Below are positions 21,925-28,159 of a stretch of 30,799 bases of DNA, one piece after another. The notes under the pieces are model-generated. The model searched no databases. It was not told where the DNA came from and saw only the letters and a list, made by a program, of their open reading frames with translations. Source of the DNA: a virus; the IMG/VR virus record IMGVR_UViG_3300028548_004857, positions 1-30,799 of that record; one strand, 5' to 3'. The translations under genes and the position numbers were made by a program. Within the stretch, counting starts at the first letter, position 1, and the number at the start of each line of letters is the position of its first letter.

Positions 21925-22621
21925 CTTTACAGAGCAGAATATTGAGCGTTCATCCTTTGATGCAACAGAATATTTGTTTGATAATAATAACGATGGGGTC
22001 GCAGTTCATTGCCCAGAGCCAGTGGATATTGAAAGAGCAAAGGAAGTAGCAAACGTATTTAAAGCAGCTGACGGACCAGCAATCGAAAACGCTTTTAAAT
22101 TCACAGCTGAAAGCTTTGAAAACAGATGTAAGCACTACCAAAGTGAAGACGGTAAAGTTCCTGTTTTCTTCCAAGAGTCCTTAAGAATGGATTTTATCAA
22201 AGCTGATTTAATAAAGAACCTAGAGAGAATCACTACCATTAATGATGCTGAAATCACATATTGGAACTCAACTTCATTAAGATTCGCAGCGTGGTGTTGC
22301 TTAACACTCGCCTGGCTAGACAACAAAGTTGTTTCCGTGAACCAACTGAGCGAGGTATCTAAAACTAGCAAAGAAGCCACGAGGAAAATGCTAAAAGAAT
22401 CTGTAGGTTTTGGTTATATTGAAGAAGAAAAACTTGATGGCAAACTTCATTACTGTGCGAAGCTAAGTACAGTAAACAAGTACTATAGGAACCTTCATCA
22501 AGAAACTCAAAGAGCCTCACTGGAGTCTTTATCTCGACTAATGACAATGCATAGCTTTATCAATTATGAGACTGAATTCGTTGCTTTCTCAGGAACTGAT
22601 GAGTTTTATAAGGAAGTTTAA
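21908..22621 (+). CDS. Winged-helix DNA-binding protein coupled to the recombinase
   Basis: The 237-residue protein overlaps the recombinase gene by 17 bp. The C-terminal half has VVSVNQLSEVSKTSKEATRKMLKES, a helix-turn-helix, followed by the wing GFGYIEEEKLDGKLHYCAKLS. The N-terminal 100 residues are acidic and unrecognised. It might be a regulator of the phage or a partner of the recombinase, such as a directionality factor. The family is not identified. Confidence 0.65.
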   Translation: MEKRNNFTEQNIERSSFDATEYLFDNNNDGVAVHCPEPVDIERAKEVANVFKAADGPAIENAFKFTAESFENRCKHYQSEDGKVPVFFQESLRMDFIKADLIKNLERITTINDAEITYWNSTSLRFAAWCCLTLAWLDNKVVSVNQLSEVSKTSKEATRKMLKESVGFGYIEEEKLDGKLHYCAKLSTVNKYYRNLHQETQRASLESLSRLMTMHSFINYETEFVAFSGTDEFYKEV

Positions 22622-22634
22622 ACCGTTGATTATG

Positions 22635-22651
22635 CCAACTAAGTTGGTTTT
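22635..22651 (+). terminator. Small hairpin with T-run after winged-helix gene
   Basis: CCAACT-A-AGTTGG (22635-22647) followed by TTTT. The loop is a single base, so the real hairpin is shorter than it looks and termination would be weak. A TTGTAA hexamer and AT-rich DNA follow, so a new promoter may start the next genes. Confidence 0.3.
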
Positions 22652-22722
22652 AAAGTTCCCTAAAATTGTATTGTAATAAAGATTTATAACGTTAAATTAA
22701 ATGAACAAGGAGTGAATAACAA

Positions 22723-23106
22723 ATGTACAAGTCATCAAAAGCGAGAGCACGGACGAACTCAACCCTTCAAGCAATTCAAGGTGGTTCCATTCGGTTTAAA
22801 CGCAGAATTGACATCCAAATGTGGCATCCAACGCACGCAACTCAGGCTCTTAAAATATTAGAGGACCTGGTTTCAGAAATGCGTAGGGTAATTTTTGATA
22901 ATCGCTGTAAAGAAGGTCTAACACATCCACAGAAGATGTGGGCAATACAAACTAGCATCCTAAAAGCTAACTCAGATTGTGCGAATATGAGACCATCTGA
23001 CCCTAGAGTTCGTGGAGCTGAATTTGGCAGCTTTACACATAGGGGTTGGACTGAAACAAATGGTCACGATGCGCTCGGAAGTAGAGAAGATTTGAGTAAA
23101 CTTTAA
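22723..23106 (+). CDS. Unknown protein
   Basis: A 127-residue protein with a basic N-terminus (MYKSSKARARTNSTLQ) and a helical middle (ATQALKILEDLVSEMRRVIFDNRC). AAGGAGTG stands before the ATG, so it is probably translated. I recognise no family. It lies between the regulator and the recombination genes, after a 101-bp gap and before the tandem motif copies G and H. Confidence 0.6.
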   Translation: MYKSSKARARTNSTLQAIQGGSIRFKRRIDIQMWHPTHATQALKILEDLVSEMRRVIFDNRCKEGLTHPQKMWAIQTSILKANSDCANMRPSDPRVRGAEFGSFTHRGWTETNGHDALGSREDLSKL

Positions 23107-23119
23107 AGAGGCAAATCAT

Positions 23120-23158
23120 AGTATGGTATCTTTGGGAAGTGGTAAGGTATCTATACGG
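23120..23158 (-). promoter_or_regulatory. Recurrent motif, tandem copies G and H
   Basis: The plus strand carries AGTATGGTATCTTTGG (23120-23135) and GTAAGGTATCTATACGG (23142-23158). Their shared GGTATCT cores are 21 bp apart, two helical turns, so both would lie on one face of the DNA. They precede the membrane protein, exonuclease, annealase and LexA-like genes, and their consensus reads on the strand opposite to those genes. Confidence 0.5.
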
Positions 23159-23218
23159 AAAAAGTCATAGCGCTCTAACTTTAAGTAGGGACCGCAAGTT
23201 GTTGAAAAGGATAGAACA

Positions 23219-23494
23219 ATGTTAAAAAAGACCATACGATTATATAAACGGTTGTCCGATAATATATATTATCTTAGTACGTACTGTATGCCAGTACTGA
23301 CAGTACAGTCTGTACAGTCTGTACAGTCCATACTGTATAAACGTTACTTTTCAGATACTTACGGAAACTTCGATTTTAAAGCTGTCTGGGAACTGGTATT
23401 ATTGGTCGTTTTATTTGCTCAAATACTTGCACTTTCTTGGGGCGCTTGTGCATTGCTCGACAGCTGCTTTATCTCGAACGGCGGGGTGTTGTAA
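23219..23494 (+). CDS. Small membrane protein upstream of exonuclease
   Basis: A 91-residue protein with a basic, Tyr-rich N-terminus, a VQSVQSVQS repeat (about 29-37) and one clear membrane segment (VWELVLLVVLFAQILALSW, about 60-78). AAAGGA precedes the ATG, and its stop overlaps the exonuclease start (TAATG), which supports translation. Function unknown. The N-terminal coding sequence is packed with palindromes and a 9-bp tandem repeat, so the DNA itself may matter more than the peptide. Confidence 0.55.
   Translation: MLKKTIRLYKRLSDNIYYLSTYCMPVLTVQSVQSVQSILYKRYFSDTYGNFDFKAVWELVLLVVLFAQILALSWGACALLDSCFISNGGVL
23258..23340. repeat. Cluster of palindromes and 9-bp tandem repeats
   Basis: The 83-bp stretch holds GATAATATATATTATC (23258-23273, perfect palindrome), AGTACGTACT (23276-23285, perfect palindrome), GTACTGACAGTAC (inverted repeat, 23294-23306), and three units of GTACAGTCT/C (23303-23329). 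ACAGTCTGT units within the array are themselves inverted repeats. Such density is unusual for coding DNA and suggests a protein-binding site, a recombination site for the serine recombinase, or a second origin. Confidence 0.6.
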
Positions 23495-24423
23495 TGCCGA
23501 AGCTTACTATCACCGGAAAAGAGATTGGGTCTTCCGAAGCCAGCGCAATAGTGCTTCAAAAGAATAGTTACCATACTAGGCAAGAGGTCCTTGAGAGGCA
23601 TAAAAGAGCGAGAGCTGGAGTTGAGGAAATAGGCGAGAAAGTCTTTTCAGAAAATGCTCTTCGTCGAGGGACGCACCTGGAACATTCAATAGCGCCGTGG
23701 GCAGCAGAGGAAATTTTAGAAATTCATGGCGTTACTGTCAAAATGTGGGAGCCAGTCAAATCTTACCAAGTTAAGGAGTTAGGAATAGCATCGAGCGTCG
23801 ATAGGATAATTGAGCTAGAGTCTCCGCTTCGTCTGCAAGGTACTGGTGACGATTTTGTTTTAGAGGGCGAAGGAATTTGTGAAATAAAAACTGACTTCTA
23901 TCACAACTCAAAAGTCAAACCTGAGTGGGTGATACAAGTTGCACACCAGATGCTGTGTACAGGTCACAAATGGGCGATAATAATTTGCATGTCGCAGAAG
24001 GGAAAGCTTCACTATTATCCTGTTGAGTCCAACTCTAAGTTTAATGAGCTGCTTAAAGATTGTTATAAAGAGTTCTGGGAATTAGTTGAAATGGATGGTG
24101 ACTATCCACCACTTGATTTATCTAAAAACGAACCTGAGTTTCTAGACTTAGTTGAAGTTTTACCAAAATCTCATGCTGATGTAGCAATGATGTGCTCAGA
24201 CTATTTAAAAGCTAATTCTGAAGCAAACTCTTGGAAAAAAGTTAAAGATGGTTTAAAAAATAAGTTGGTCGATGTCCTAGACAGCTTAGATATTGAAGCT
24301 GCTAAACTCCCTGGGTTTAAGATTGTTTCCAAAACTGTTCTTAAAAATAAGAAAGAGTACGTAGACACTGGCGATAAAGTAGAAAGCCATAGCTTTAGCA
24401 TTAAGGAAATTAGTTATGAATAA
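23494..24423 (+). CDS. YqaJ-family recombination exonuclease
   Basis: A lambda-exonuclease-like 5'-3' nuclease that makes ssDNA for the annealase. The chosen ATG (23494, MPKLTITGKEIGSSEAS) is coupled to the previous stop by TAATG; the upstream in-frame start at 23437 would add 19 residues lying within the membrane-protein gene. From this start the 309-residue protein shows GSSEASAI (12-19), Asp103 in SSVDRIIE, ExK at 120-122 (GICEIKTD) and IQVAHQM (137-143), the usual active-site order. The stop overlaps the RecT start by 8 bp. Confidence 0.9.
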   Translation: MPKLTITGKEIGSSEASAIVLQKNSYHTRQEVLERHKRARAGVEEIGEKVFSENALRRGTHLEHSIAPWAAEEILEIHGVTVKMWEPVKSYQVKELGIASSVDRIIELESPLRLQGTGDDFVLEGEGICEIKTDFYHNSKVKPEWVIQVAHQMLCTGHKWAIIICMSQKGKLHYYPVESNSKFNELLKDCYKEFWELVEMDGDYPPLDLSKNEPEFLDLVEVLPKSHADVAMMCSDYLKANSEANSWKKVKDGLKNKLVDVLDSLDIEAAKLPGFKIVSKTVLKNKKEYVDTGDKVESHSFSIKEISYE

Positions 24424-25360
24424 GATATCAGTATTAGAACCAACTAACTTAACTGAGGCTATGGCCTTTGCCGAGGTCCTTTCAAAGTCAGGAATGGTTC
24501 CAGCTAACTTCCAGGGTAAACCAGCGAATGTCTTGGTTGCTATACAGTGGGGCTATGAACTTGGATTAGCACCAATGCAAGCTTTGCAGAATATCTCCGT
24601 AATAAACGGGAAACCTTCGATATGGGGAGACTCTATGCTCGCCCTGGTAAAAGCTCATCCAGCTTTTAGAGGAATTAAGGAAGTAATTGAGGGCGACACA
24701 GCAATCTGTGAGATAAAAAGGGAAATGGCTGGTGGAGAGATTGAGACTACCACCTCAACCTTCTCAATAGATGAAGCTAAGCGGGCTGGTCTTTTGGGCA
24801 AGTCTGGCCCTTGGCAGCTGTATCCTCAACGGATGTTAAAACTTAGAGCGCGTGGTTTTGGTCTTCGAGACAGCTTCCCTGATGCGATAAAGGGGTTGAT
24901 TACGACTGAGGAGGCACATGACTTCCCTGATAAGGCCACTGGAGTCCCAAGCTTAGCTCCTGAGAAGCCGCCATCAATTGTTGGTGCTCAAACTGCCACT
25001 GAGATTCTAGATGCCCTTAACGAGCCTAAAACTGCTCCAGAAAAAGAAGTTGAGTTCATCAACCCAATGCGCCCAACTCATTATATACTGTACATACCTG
25101 GCAAAGAACCAAAACACCTTCGGGATGAATTAGAGTTTGTTGACACATATTCTGTGTTGCAAGGAAAGGTGTATAAGGCTGAGAAAATTACTCCAGCAGC
25201 TCGACGAACTAAACTTAAAAATCTTGAGGAAGTTAACGAGCCATCGCTGTCAAGGCTAGACGAAAACTCAAGAGAGCAATTGCGTTTAAAAAGGACACAG
25301 ATGAATAAGGTTTTATCAGTGGCTGAAGAGAAGGAAGGCGTGCAAGATGAAAAACAATAG
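24416..25360 (+). CDS. recT: RecT-family ssDNA-annealing protein
   Basis: A 314-residue single-strand annealing protein. The core (about 10-190) has NLTEAMAFAEVLSKSGMVP, NVLVAIQWGYELGLAPMQAL, NISVINGKPSIWGDSMLALV and PWQLYPQRMLKLRARGFGLRD, the standard RecT/Bet signature. The C-terminal 110 residues are charged and variable, as usual. It forms a pair with the YqaJ exonuclease for double-strand-break repair and recombination, which is useful for replication without a phage polymerase. In the SOS-type operon. Confidence 0.93.
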   Translation: MNKISVLEPTNLTEAMAFAEVLSKSGMVPANFQGKPANVLVAIQWGYELGLAPMQALQNISVINGKPSIWGDSMLALVKAHPAFRGIKEVIEGDTAICEIKREMAGGEIETTTSTFSIDEAKRAGLLGKSGPWQLYPQRMLKLRARGFGLRDSFPDAIKGLITTEEAHDFPDKATGVPSLAPEKPPSIVGAQTATEILDALNEPKTAPEKEVEFINPMRPTHYILYIPGKEPKHLRDELEFVDTYSVLQGKVYKAEKITPAARRTKLKNLEEVNEPSLSRLDENSREQLRLKRTQMNKVLSVAEEKEGVQDEKQ

Positions 25361-25601
25361 TGTAGAAAAGATGGGGTTAACTCATAGACAAAGACAAGTT
25401 TTTAACTTTCTTATTATGTTTGACAAGGTTCATGAAGTTTTTCCAACGTTGCGAGAGGTTGCAAACGGAGAGCTGGACGGTAAACAGTGTCTTAGGAAGG
25501 TTAGTTCAGTAGGTGGAATACACCGAATACTTCGAGAACTTGAAACACGTGGCTGGATAGGCATTAGAAGCAGTTCCGAAAGAGCCATTAGAATATTGTA
25601 A
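25347..25601 (+). CDS. Stand-alone LexA-like DNA-binding domain
   Basis: An 84-residue winged helix-turn-helix resembling only the N-terminal part of LexA: LTHRQRQVFNFLI (11-23), FPTLREVANG (32-41), then SVGGIHRILRELETRGWIGI (54-73) and SSERAIRIL. The GIHR...LE.RG.I block is the form seen in alphaproteobacterial LexA, whose box is GAAC-N7-GAAC. The S24 autopeptidase domain, Ala-Gly cleavage site and Ser-Lys dyad are missing, so RecA cannot trigger cleavage. It could bind the box at 21054-21068 and repress, or compete with host LexA. It overlaps recT by 14 bp; AAGGAAGG precedes the ATG. Confidence 0.78.
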   Translation: MKNNSVEKMGLTHRQRQVFNFLIMFDKVHEVFPTLREVANGELDGKQCLRKVSSVGGIHRILRELETRGWIGIRSSSERAIRIL

Positions 25602-25711
25602 GATTAAATCAATTCGTTAATTAAAAAATATAATGTAACGCAGCTTGCTACTAATAATAAAATTATTAATCTTCTATATGTTAGTTTCATCAGTTTGTTT
25701 CCTTATTTATA

Positions 25712-25741
25712 AAGTAGCGCCATAAGGCGCTACTTCTTTTT
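25712..25741 (+). terminator. Rho-independent terminator, end of the rightward operon
   Basis: AAGTAGCGCC (25712-25721), loop ATAA, GGCGCTACTT (25726-25735), then CTTTTT. The 10-bp stem is perfect. It ends the plus-strand operon, about 110 bp after the LexA-like gene, and also contains the stop codon of the convergent holin-like gene at 25730. The 110 bp before it are AT-rich with no gene that I can see. Confidence 0.85.
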
Positions 25742-25906
25742 CTTAGCTTCTTTTTTCTCTTCTGAGATTATTAAGCCTAACGCAGCACACCCAAGACCTA
25801 TAAAAACAGCCTCACCTATGCCAAGAATAGTCCCCAGAGCCATGACACCTATACCAATTGATGCGTAGCTGCTGGCTTCTGATAGCCTAGATTTAATCCA
25901 GTTCAT
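25730..25906 (-). CDS. Small holin-like membrane protein
   Basis: A 58-residue protein: MNWIKSRLSEASSYASIGIG, then two short hydrophobic stretches (ASIGIGVMALGTILGIGEAVF and GLGCAALGLII) and a strongly basic tail (EEKKEAKKKK). This is the shape of a small class II holin. It lies 12 bp downstream of the lysozyme gene. The assignment comes from topology and location. The gene is too short to be noticed by many gene finders. Confidence 0.6.
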   Translation of the reverse strand: MNWIKSRLSEASSYASIGIGVMALGTILGIGEAVFIGLGCAALGLIISEEKKEAKKKK

Positions 25907-25918
25907 GTTATTTCCTTT

Positions 25919-26362
25919 CTAAGTTATACTTCTCATCTGCTCGATGAGTCTGTTGGCTCGATTAGGAACTTGCTTTGCCCATCGAGAATCCAGCATTTCG
26001 TCAGCTGCGCGGTTCCAATCGCGTGCATCAACTCCAGCTTTCATTCCTTTAAATTTTGATAATCTTGGACGGCCCATATTAAACATCATGTTGCAAATTA
26101 TTAATTTAGCCGTTTCGGGCAATGCGTTCCAATCACGATACAGTAACTTGCAGTCCAGCATTACGCTCTTCAAGTCTTTTTGAAACCATTCGTTAACGCG
26201 CTCTTCACTTATTGGCGTTCCTACAGGTTGGTCATACTCTGGCTCATCTTTTAAGATTAAATGCCCACAGCCACCTGTTTTTAAATTTAAATGGTCTAAG
26301 TACAATTCTTTAACAACACCCTCATCAATATAGAGTTGTTTAACTAGCTCGTCTTCATTCAT
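25919..26362 (-). CDS. Endolysin, T4-type lysozyme (GH24)
   Basis: A 147-residue muramidase cutting peptidoglycan. Glu14 (YIDEG), Asp23 (YLDHL) and Thr29 (KTGGCGH) reproduce the spacing of T4 lysozyme Glu11, Asp20 and Thr26 exactly, and the C-terminal half keeps LIICNMMFNMG and SRWAKQVPNRANRLIEQMR. In the GxGH turn a Cys replaces the usual Ile. There is no signal peptide, so release needs a holin. ATGA overlap with the upstream holin gene. Confidence 0.93.
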   Translation of the reverse strand: MNEDELVKQLYIDEGVVKELYLDHLNLKTGGCGHLILKDEPEYDQPVGTPISEERVNEWFQKDLKSVMLDCKLLYRDWNALPETAKLIICNMMFNMGRPRLSKFKGMKAGVDARDWNRAADEMLDSRWAKQVPNRANRLIEQMRSIT

Positions 26363-26757
26363 TTTTTGCCTCCAAAGAATTTAGTTGCTGACCTTACGGC
26401 GAAGCTCGCAGAAACAATCACTCCCAGTGTGTATTGATACCAGTCGGGCATAATCTCTAGCGCTGAGAACCCTGCTGCTACAGTTATGCGTCCAAAGTCT
26501 CCGCAAAAAGCTAGTATAAGAGGGATGCTAAATAAAATTGTTAGCCACTCGTCTTTCCATGAGTCCTGGCTTCCTTTAGCCATTATCCGTTCCCAGTCAG
26601 CAGTGCTGGTTGCCGCGCTGACCATAACAGTGGCTTCAGCTTCTGCCTTGGCCTTGGCGATAGCAGTCTTGCCCTTCTGAACTTCAGTTTTCCCATCCAT
26701 CCAGGAGGACGCTAGATTGCCGACCGGACCTAATATTGAGCTTAACATTCCAAACAT
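26359..26757 (-). CDS. Holin, GTA-type three-membrane-segment family
   Basis: Counting from ATG 26757 the protein has 132 residues. I chose this start over 26811 because GAAGGCGAG precedes it and it does not overlap the small gene. The order is a short amphipathic start (MFGMLSSILGPVGNLASSW), a charged coil (KGKTAIAKAKAEAEA), then ADWERIMAKGSQDSWKDEWLTILFSIPLILAFCGD and later membrane segments, matching the holin family of alphaproteobacterial gene-transfer agents. It would release the endolysin encoded immediately downstream. Confidence 0.82.
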   Translation of the reverse strand: MFGMLSSILGPVGNLASSWMDGKTEVQKGKTAIAKAKAEAEATVMVSAATSTADWERIMAKGSQDSWKDEWLTILFSIPLILAFCGDFGRITVAAGFSALEIMPDWYQYTLGVIVSASFAVRSATKFFGGKK

Positions 26758-26761
26758 TTTG

Positions 26762-26929
26762 TTAACTCGCCTTCTTTTGTGCTGTTTTTGAAAGTTTATT
26801 AAAATGCACAACAGCTTGAGAGCCTTTTGTGTGTTTTAAACCTGTATGCAAAGAACCGTTAGGCATTTTGTGTGTGTTTCCGGTGAACTCATTACCATTT
26901 TTTAGGTAATGCTTTTGTGATTTTGCCAT
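26762..26929 (-). CDS. Small basic protein, marine-phage type
   Basis: An open frame of 55 residues: MAKSQKHYLKNGNEFTGNT, HKMPNGSLHTGLKHTKGS, ending KTAQKKAS. It resembles short KHY..G...G.THKMPNG.LHTG.THT proteins that recur in marine phage genomes; the role is unknown. It is coupled to the upstream small gene by TAATG. Confidence 0.7.
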   Translation of the reverse strand: MAKSQKHYLKNGNEFTGNTHKMPNGSLHTGLKHTKGSQAVVHFNKLSKTAQKKAS

Positions 26930-27096
26930 TATGCTCTCCTTTTCTTTGCTGGTTCTTTCGCAGTCTTTGCCGCAGCTTTAAACGCACCTTTAGCTGGAGC
27001 GCCTTTAGCCCCAACTTTCCGCATTTTCTCTCCAGAACCAGCGGCAATACGCTTTTTCTTTGCCGCAATGTTTGAATACAATCCTTGTTTTGCCAT
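26929..27096 (-). CDS. Small basic protein, marine-phage type
   Basis: A 55-residue, Lys/Ala-rich protein: MAKQGLYSNIAAKKKRIAAG, SGEKMRKVGAKGAPAKGAF, KAAAKTAK. This opening is common in many marine phages and cyanophages, with no known function; DNA binding or a virion role is possible from its charge. It overlaps the next gene by one base (TAATG). Confidence 0.75.
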   Translation of the reverse strand: MAKQGLYSNIAAKKKRIAAGSGEKMRKVGAKGAPAKGAFKAAAKTAKEPAKKRRA

Positions 27097-27102
27097 TCTG
27101 TT

Positions 27103-27354
27103 TTAAGCTTTCATTTGTGTTTCAGTTTTAACAGAACTGCTTGAAGCAGAACTGTTGCTCTTACTTTCTCCGCCCATCCAAACAGCGAAGCACCCAGTTA
27201 ATGCACCCAAGCAGACCGACACTAAGCCAGACTGTTGGATTGAGGGGTCAGGTAGGTTCATAAACCATTCGACCACACGAAATGACATAATAGTAAGTAC
27301 CATCATCATCAGCCTGGGAAGTATCTTCCATTTATCAAGGGAATCTGGACTCAT
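27103..27354 (-). CDS. Holin-like two-segment membrane protein
   Basis: The 83-residue protein has DKWKILPRLMMMVLTIMSFRV as first membrane segment, WFMNLPDPSIQQSGLVSV, then a second segment (VCLGALTGCFAVWMG) and a Ser-rich hydrophilic tail. Similar proteins are frequent in marine podo- and myoviruses near lysis or packaging genes. It may be a second holin or antiholin. Starts by TGATG overlap with the preceding small gene. Confidence 0.6.
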   Translation of the reverse strand: MSPDSLDKWKILPRLMMMVLTIMSFRVVEWFMNLPDPSIQQSGLVSVCLGALTGCFAVWMGGESKSNSSASSSSVKTETQMKA

Positions 27355-27476
27355 TTTTTCTTAACCAGGCGAAGCTTTTTTGGGGCAGGAGCCACGGCTT
27401 CCTTTTTAGGTTTAGGTGGAGCAACAGGATTGTTTAGTTTCCTGAGATGAGGGTTGAGGTCCATGATATTAGCCAT
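27351..27476 (-). CDS. Tiny basic, proline-rich protein
   Basis: An open frame of 41 residues: MANIMDLNPHLRKLNNPVAP, PKPKKEAVAPAPKKLRLVKKK. AGGAGAA stands just before the ATG, and the stop overlaps the next start. It is unrecognised and low in complexity. Confidence 0.55.
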   Translation of the reverse strand: MANIMDLNPHLRKLNNPVAPPKPKKEAVAPAPKKLRLVKKK

Positions 27477-27485
27477 TGTTTTCTC

Positions 27486-28157
27486 CTAATTTAAAAGTGG
27501 GTTGGTTAATGCTTTAGTTATTTTGTTGTCTAAATCTGCTTCCAATTGGTCAATCTTGGTGTCTAAGCGGTCAATCTTTGCGTCCATTCGAATTTCAAAC
27601 GCACTAATTATATCGCGTATGGTTTTGACATTGTTGCGGCTAGTTGTGTTGGAGTCTAAAATTGTTTCTCGATTGCGTACTTCTTGCTGTTCGAGAGATA
27701 ATGTAACCTTATCAACTTCTCGGTTAAGACTCAGCGATGACTTCTCTAGCTTATCACTCTGGGCTTCTATTGACTTGTCCACTCTGGCGTTTAAAGCAAA
27801 CAAGTCTTCCTTTTGAGTTATCTTAGAGTCGTGAACCTGGGTCTGTAGCTCCCCAGCTGTTGCTTTAATTGAGTTAACTTGCTCACGCACAAGCTCATTC
27901 ATTAAGCCGTCAGCGTCTTTCAAAGCGTCAAACTCAATTCCAACAAGTTTTAGCTGAGATTCTACATAGGAAATATGCTTATCAATATGGCTTAAATCGG
28001 GAGACACAAAATTAGCTATCTTCTTTTCCATTGACAAATATCTTTGGTAAGCTTCGAAGCCTCCGTATAAGCCTCCAATTATTGTGCCGACTAAAGGTAT
28101 TATAAGAAGTAGCTTGGAACCACCTACCTTAATTCCTTTATACTCAACCTCTGCCAT
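27486..28157 (-). CDS. Membrane-anchored coiled-coil protein
   Basis: A 223-residue protein with an N-terminal membrane anchor (LLLIIPLVGTIIGGLYGG, about 16-33) followed by nearly 180 residues of heptad-like sequence, ending in IDRLDTKIDQLEADLDNKI. The topology, an inner-membrane anchor with a long periplasmic coiled coil, fits an i-spanin or a membrane sensor, but there is no lipoprotein partner that I can identify. It lies between the lysis genes and the secreted-protein genes. Confidence 0.6.
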   Translation of the reverse strand: MAEVEYKGIKVGGSKLLLIIPLVGTIIGGLYGGFEAYQRYLSMEKKIANFVSPDLSHIDKHISYVESQLKLVGIEFDALKDADGLMNELVREQVNSIKATAGELQTQVHDSKITQKEDLFALNARVDKSIEAQSDKLEKSSLSLNREVDKVTLSLEQQEVRNRETILDSNTTSRNNVKTIRDIISAFEIRMDAKIDRLDTKIDQLEADLDNKITKALTNPLLN

Positions 28158-28159
28158 CT

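Noticed and set aside
671-23158. Recurrent motif as promoter of a phage RNA polymerase
   Set aside because: No RNA polymerase gene is visible, and several copies point away from the adjoining genes, so an operator is the simpler reading.
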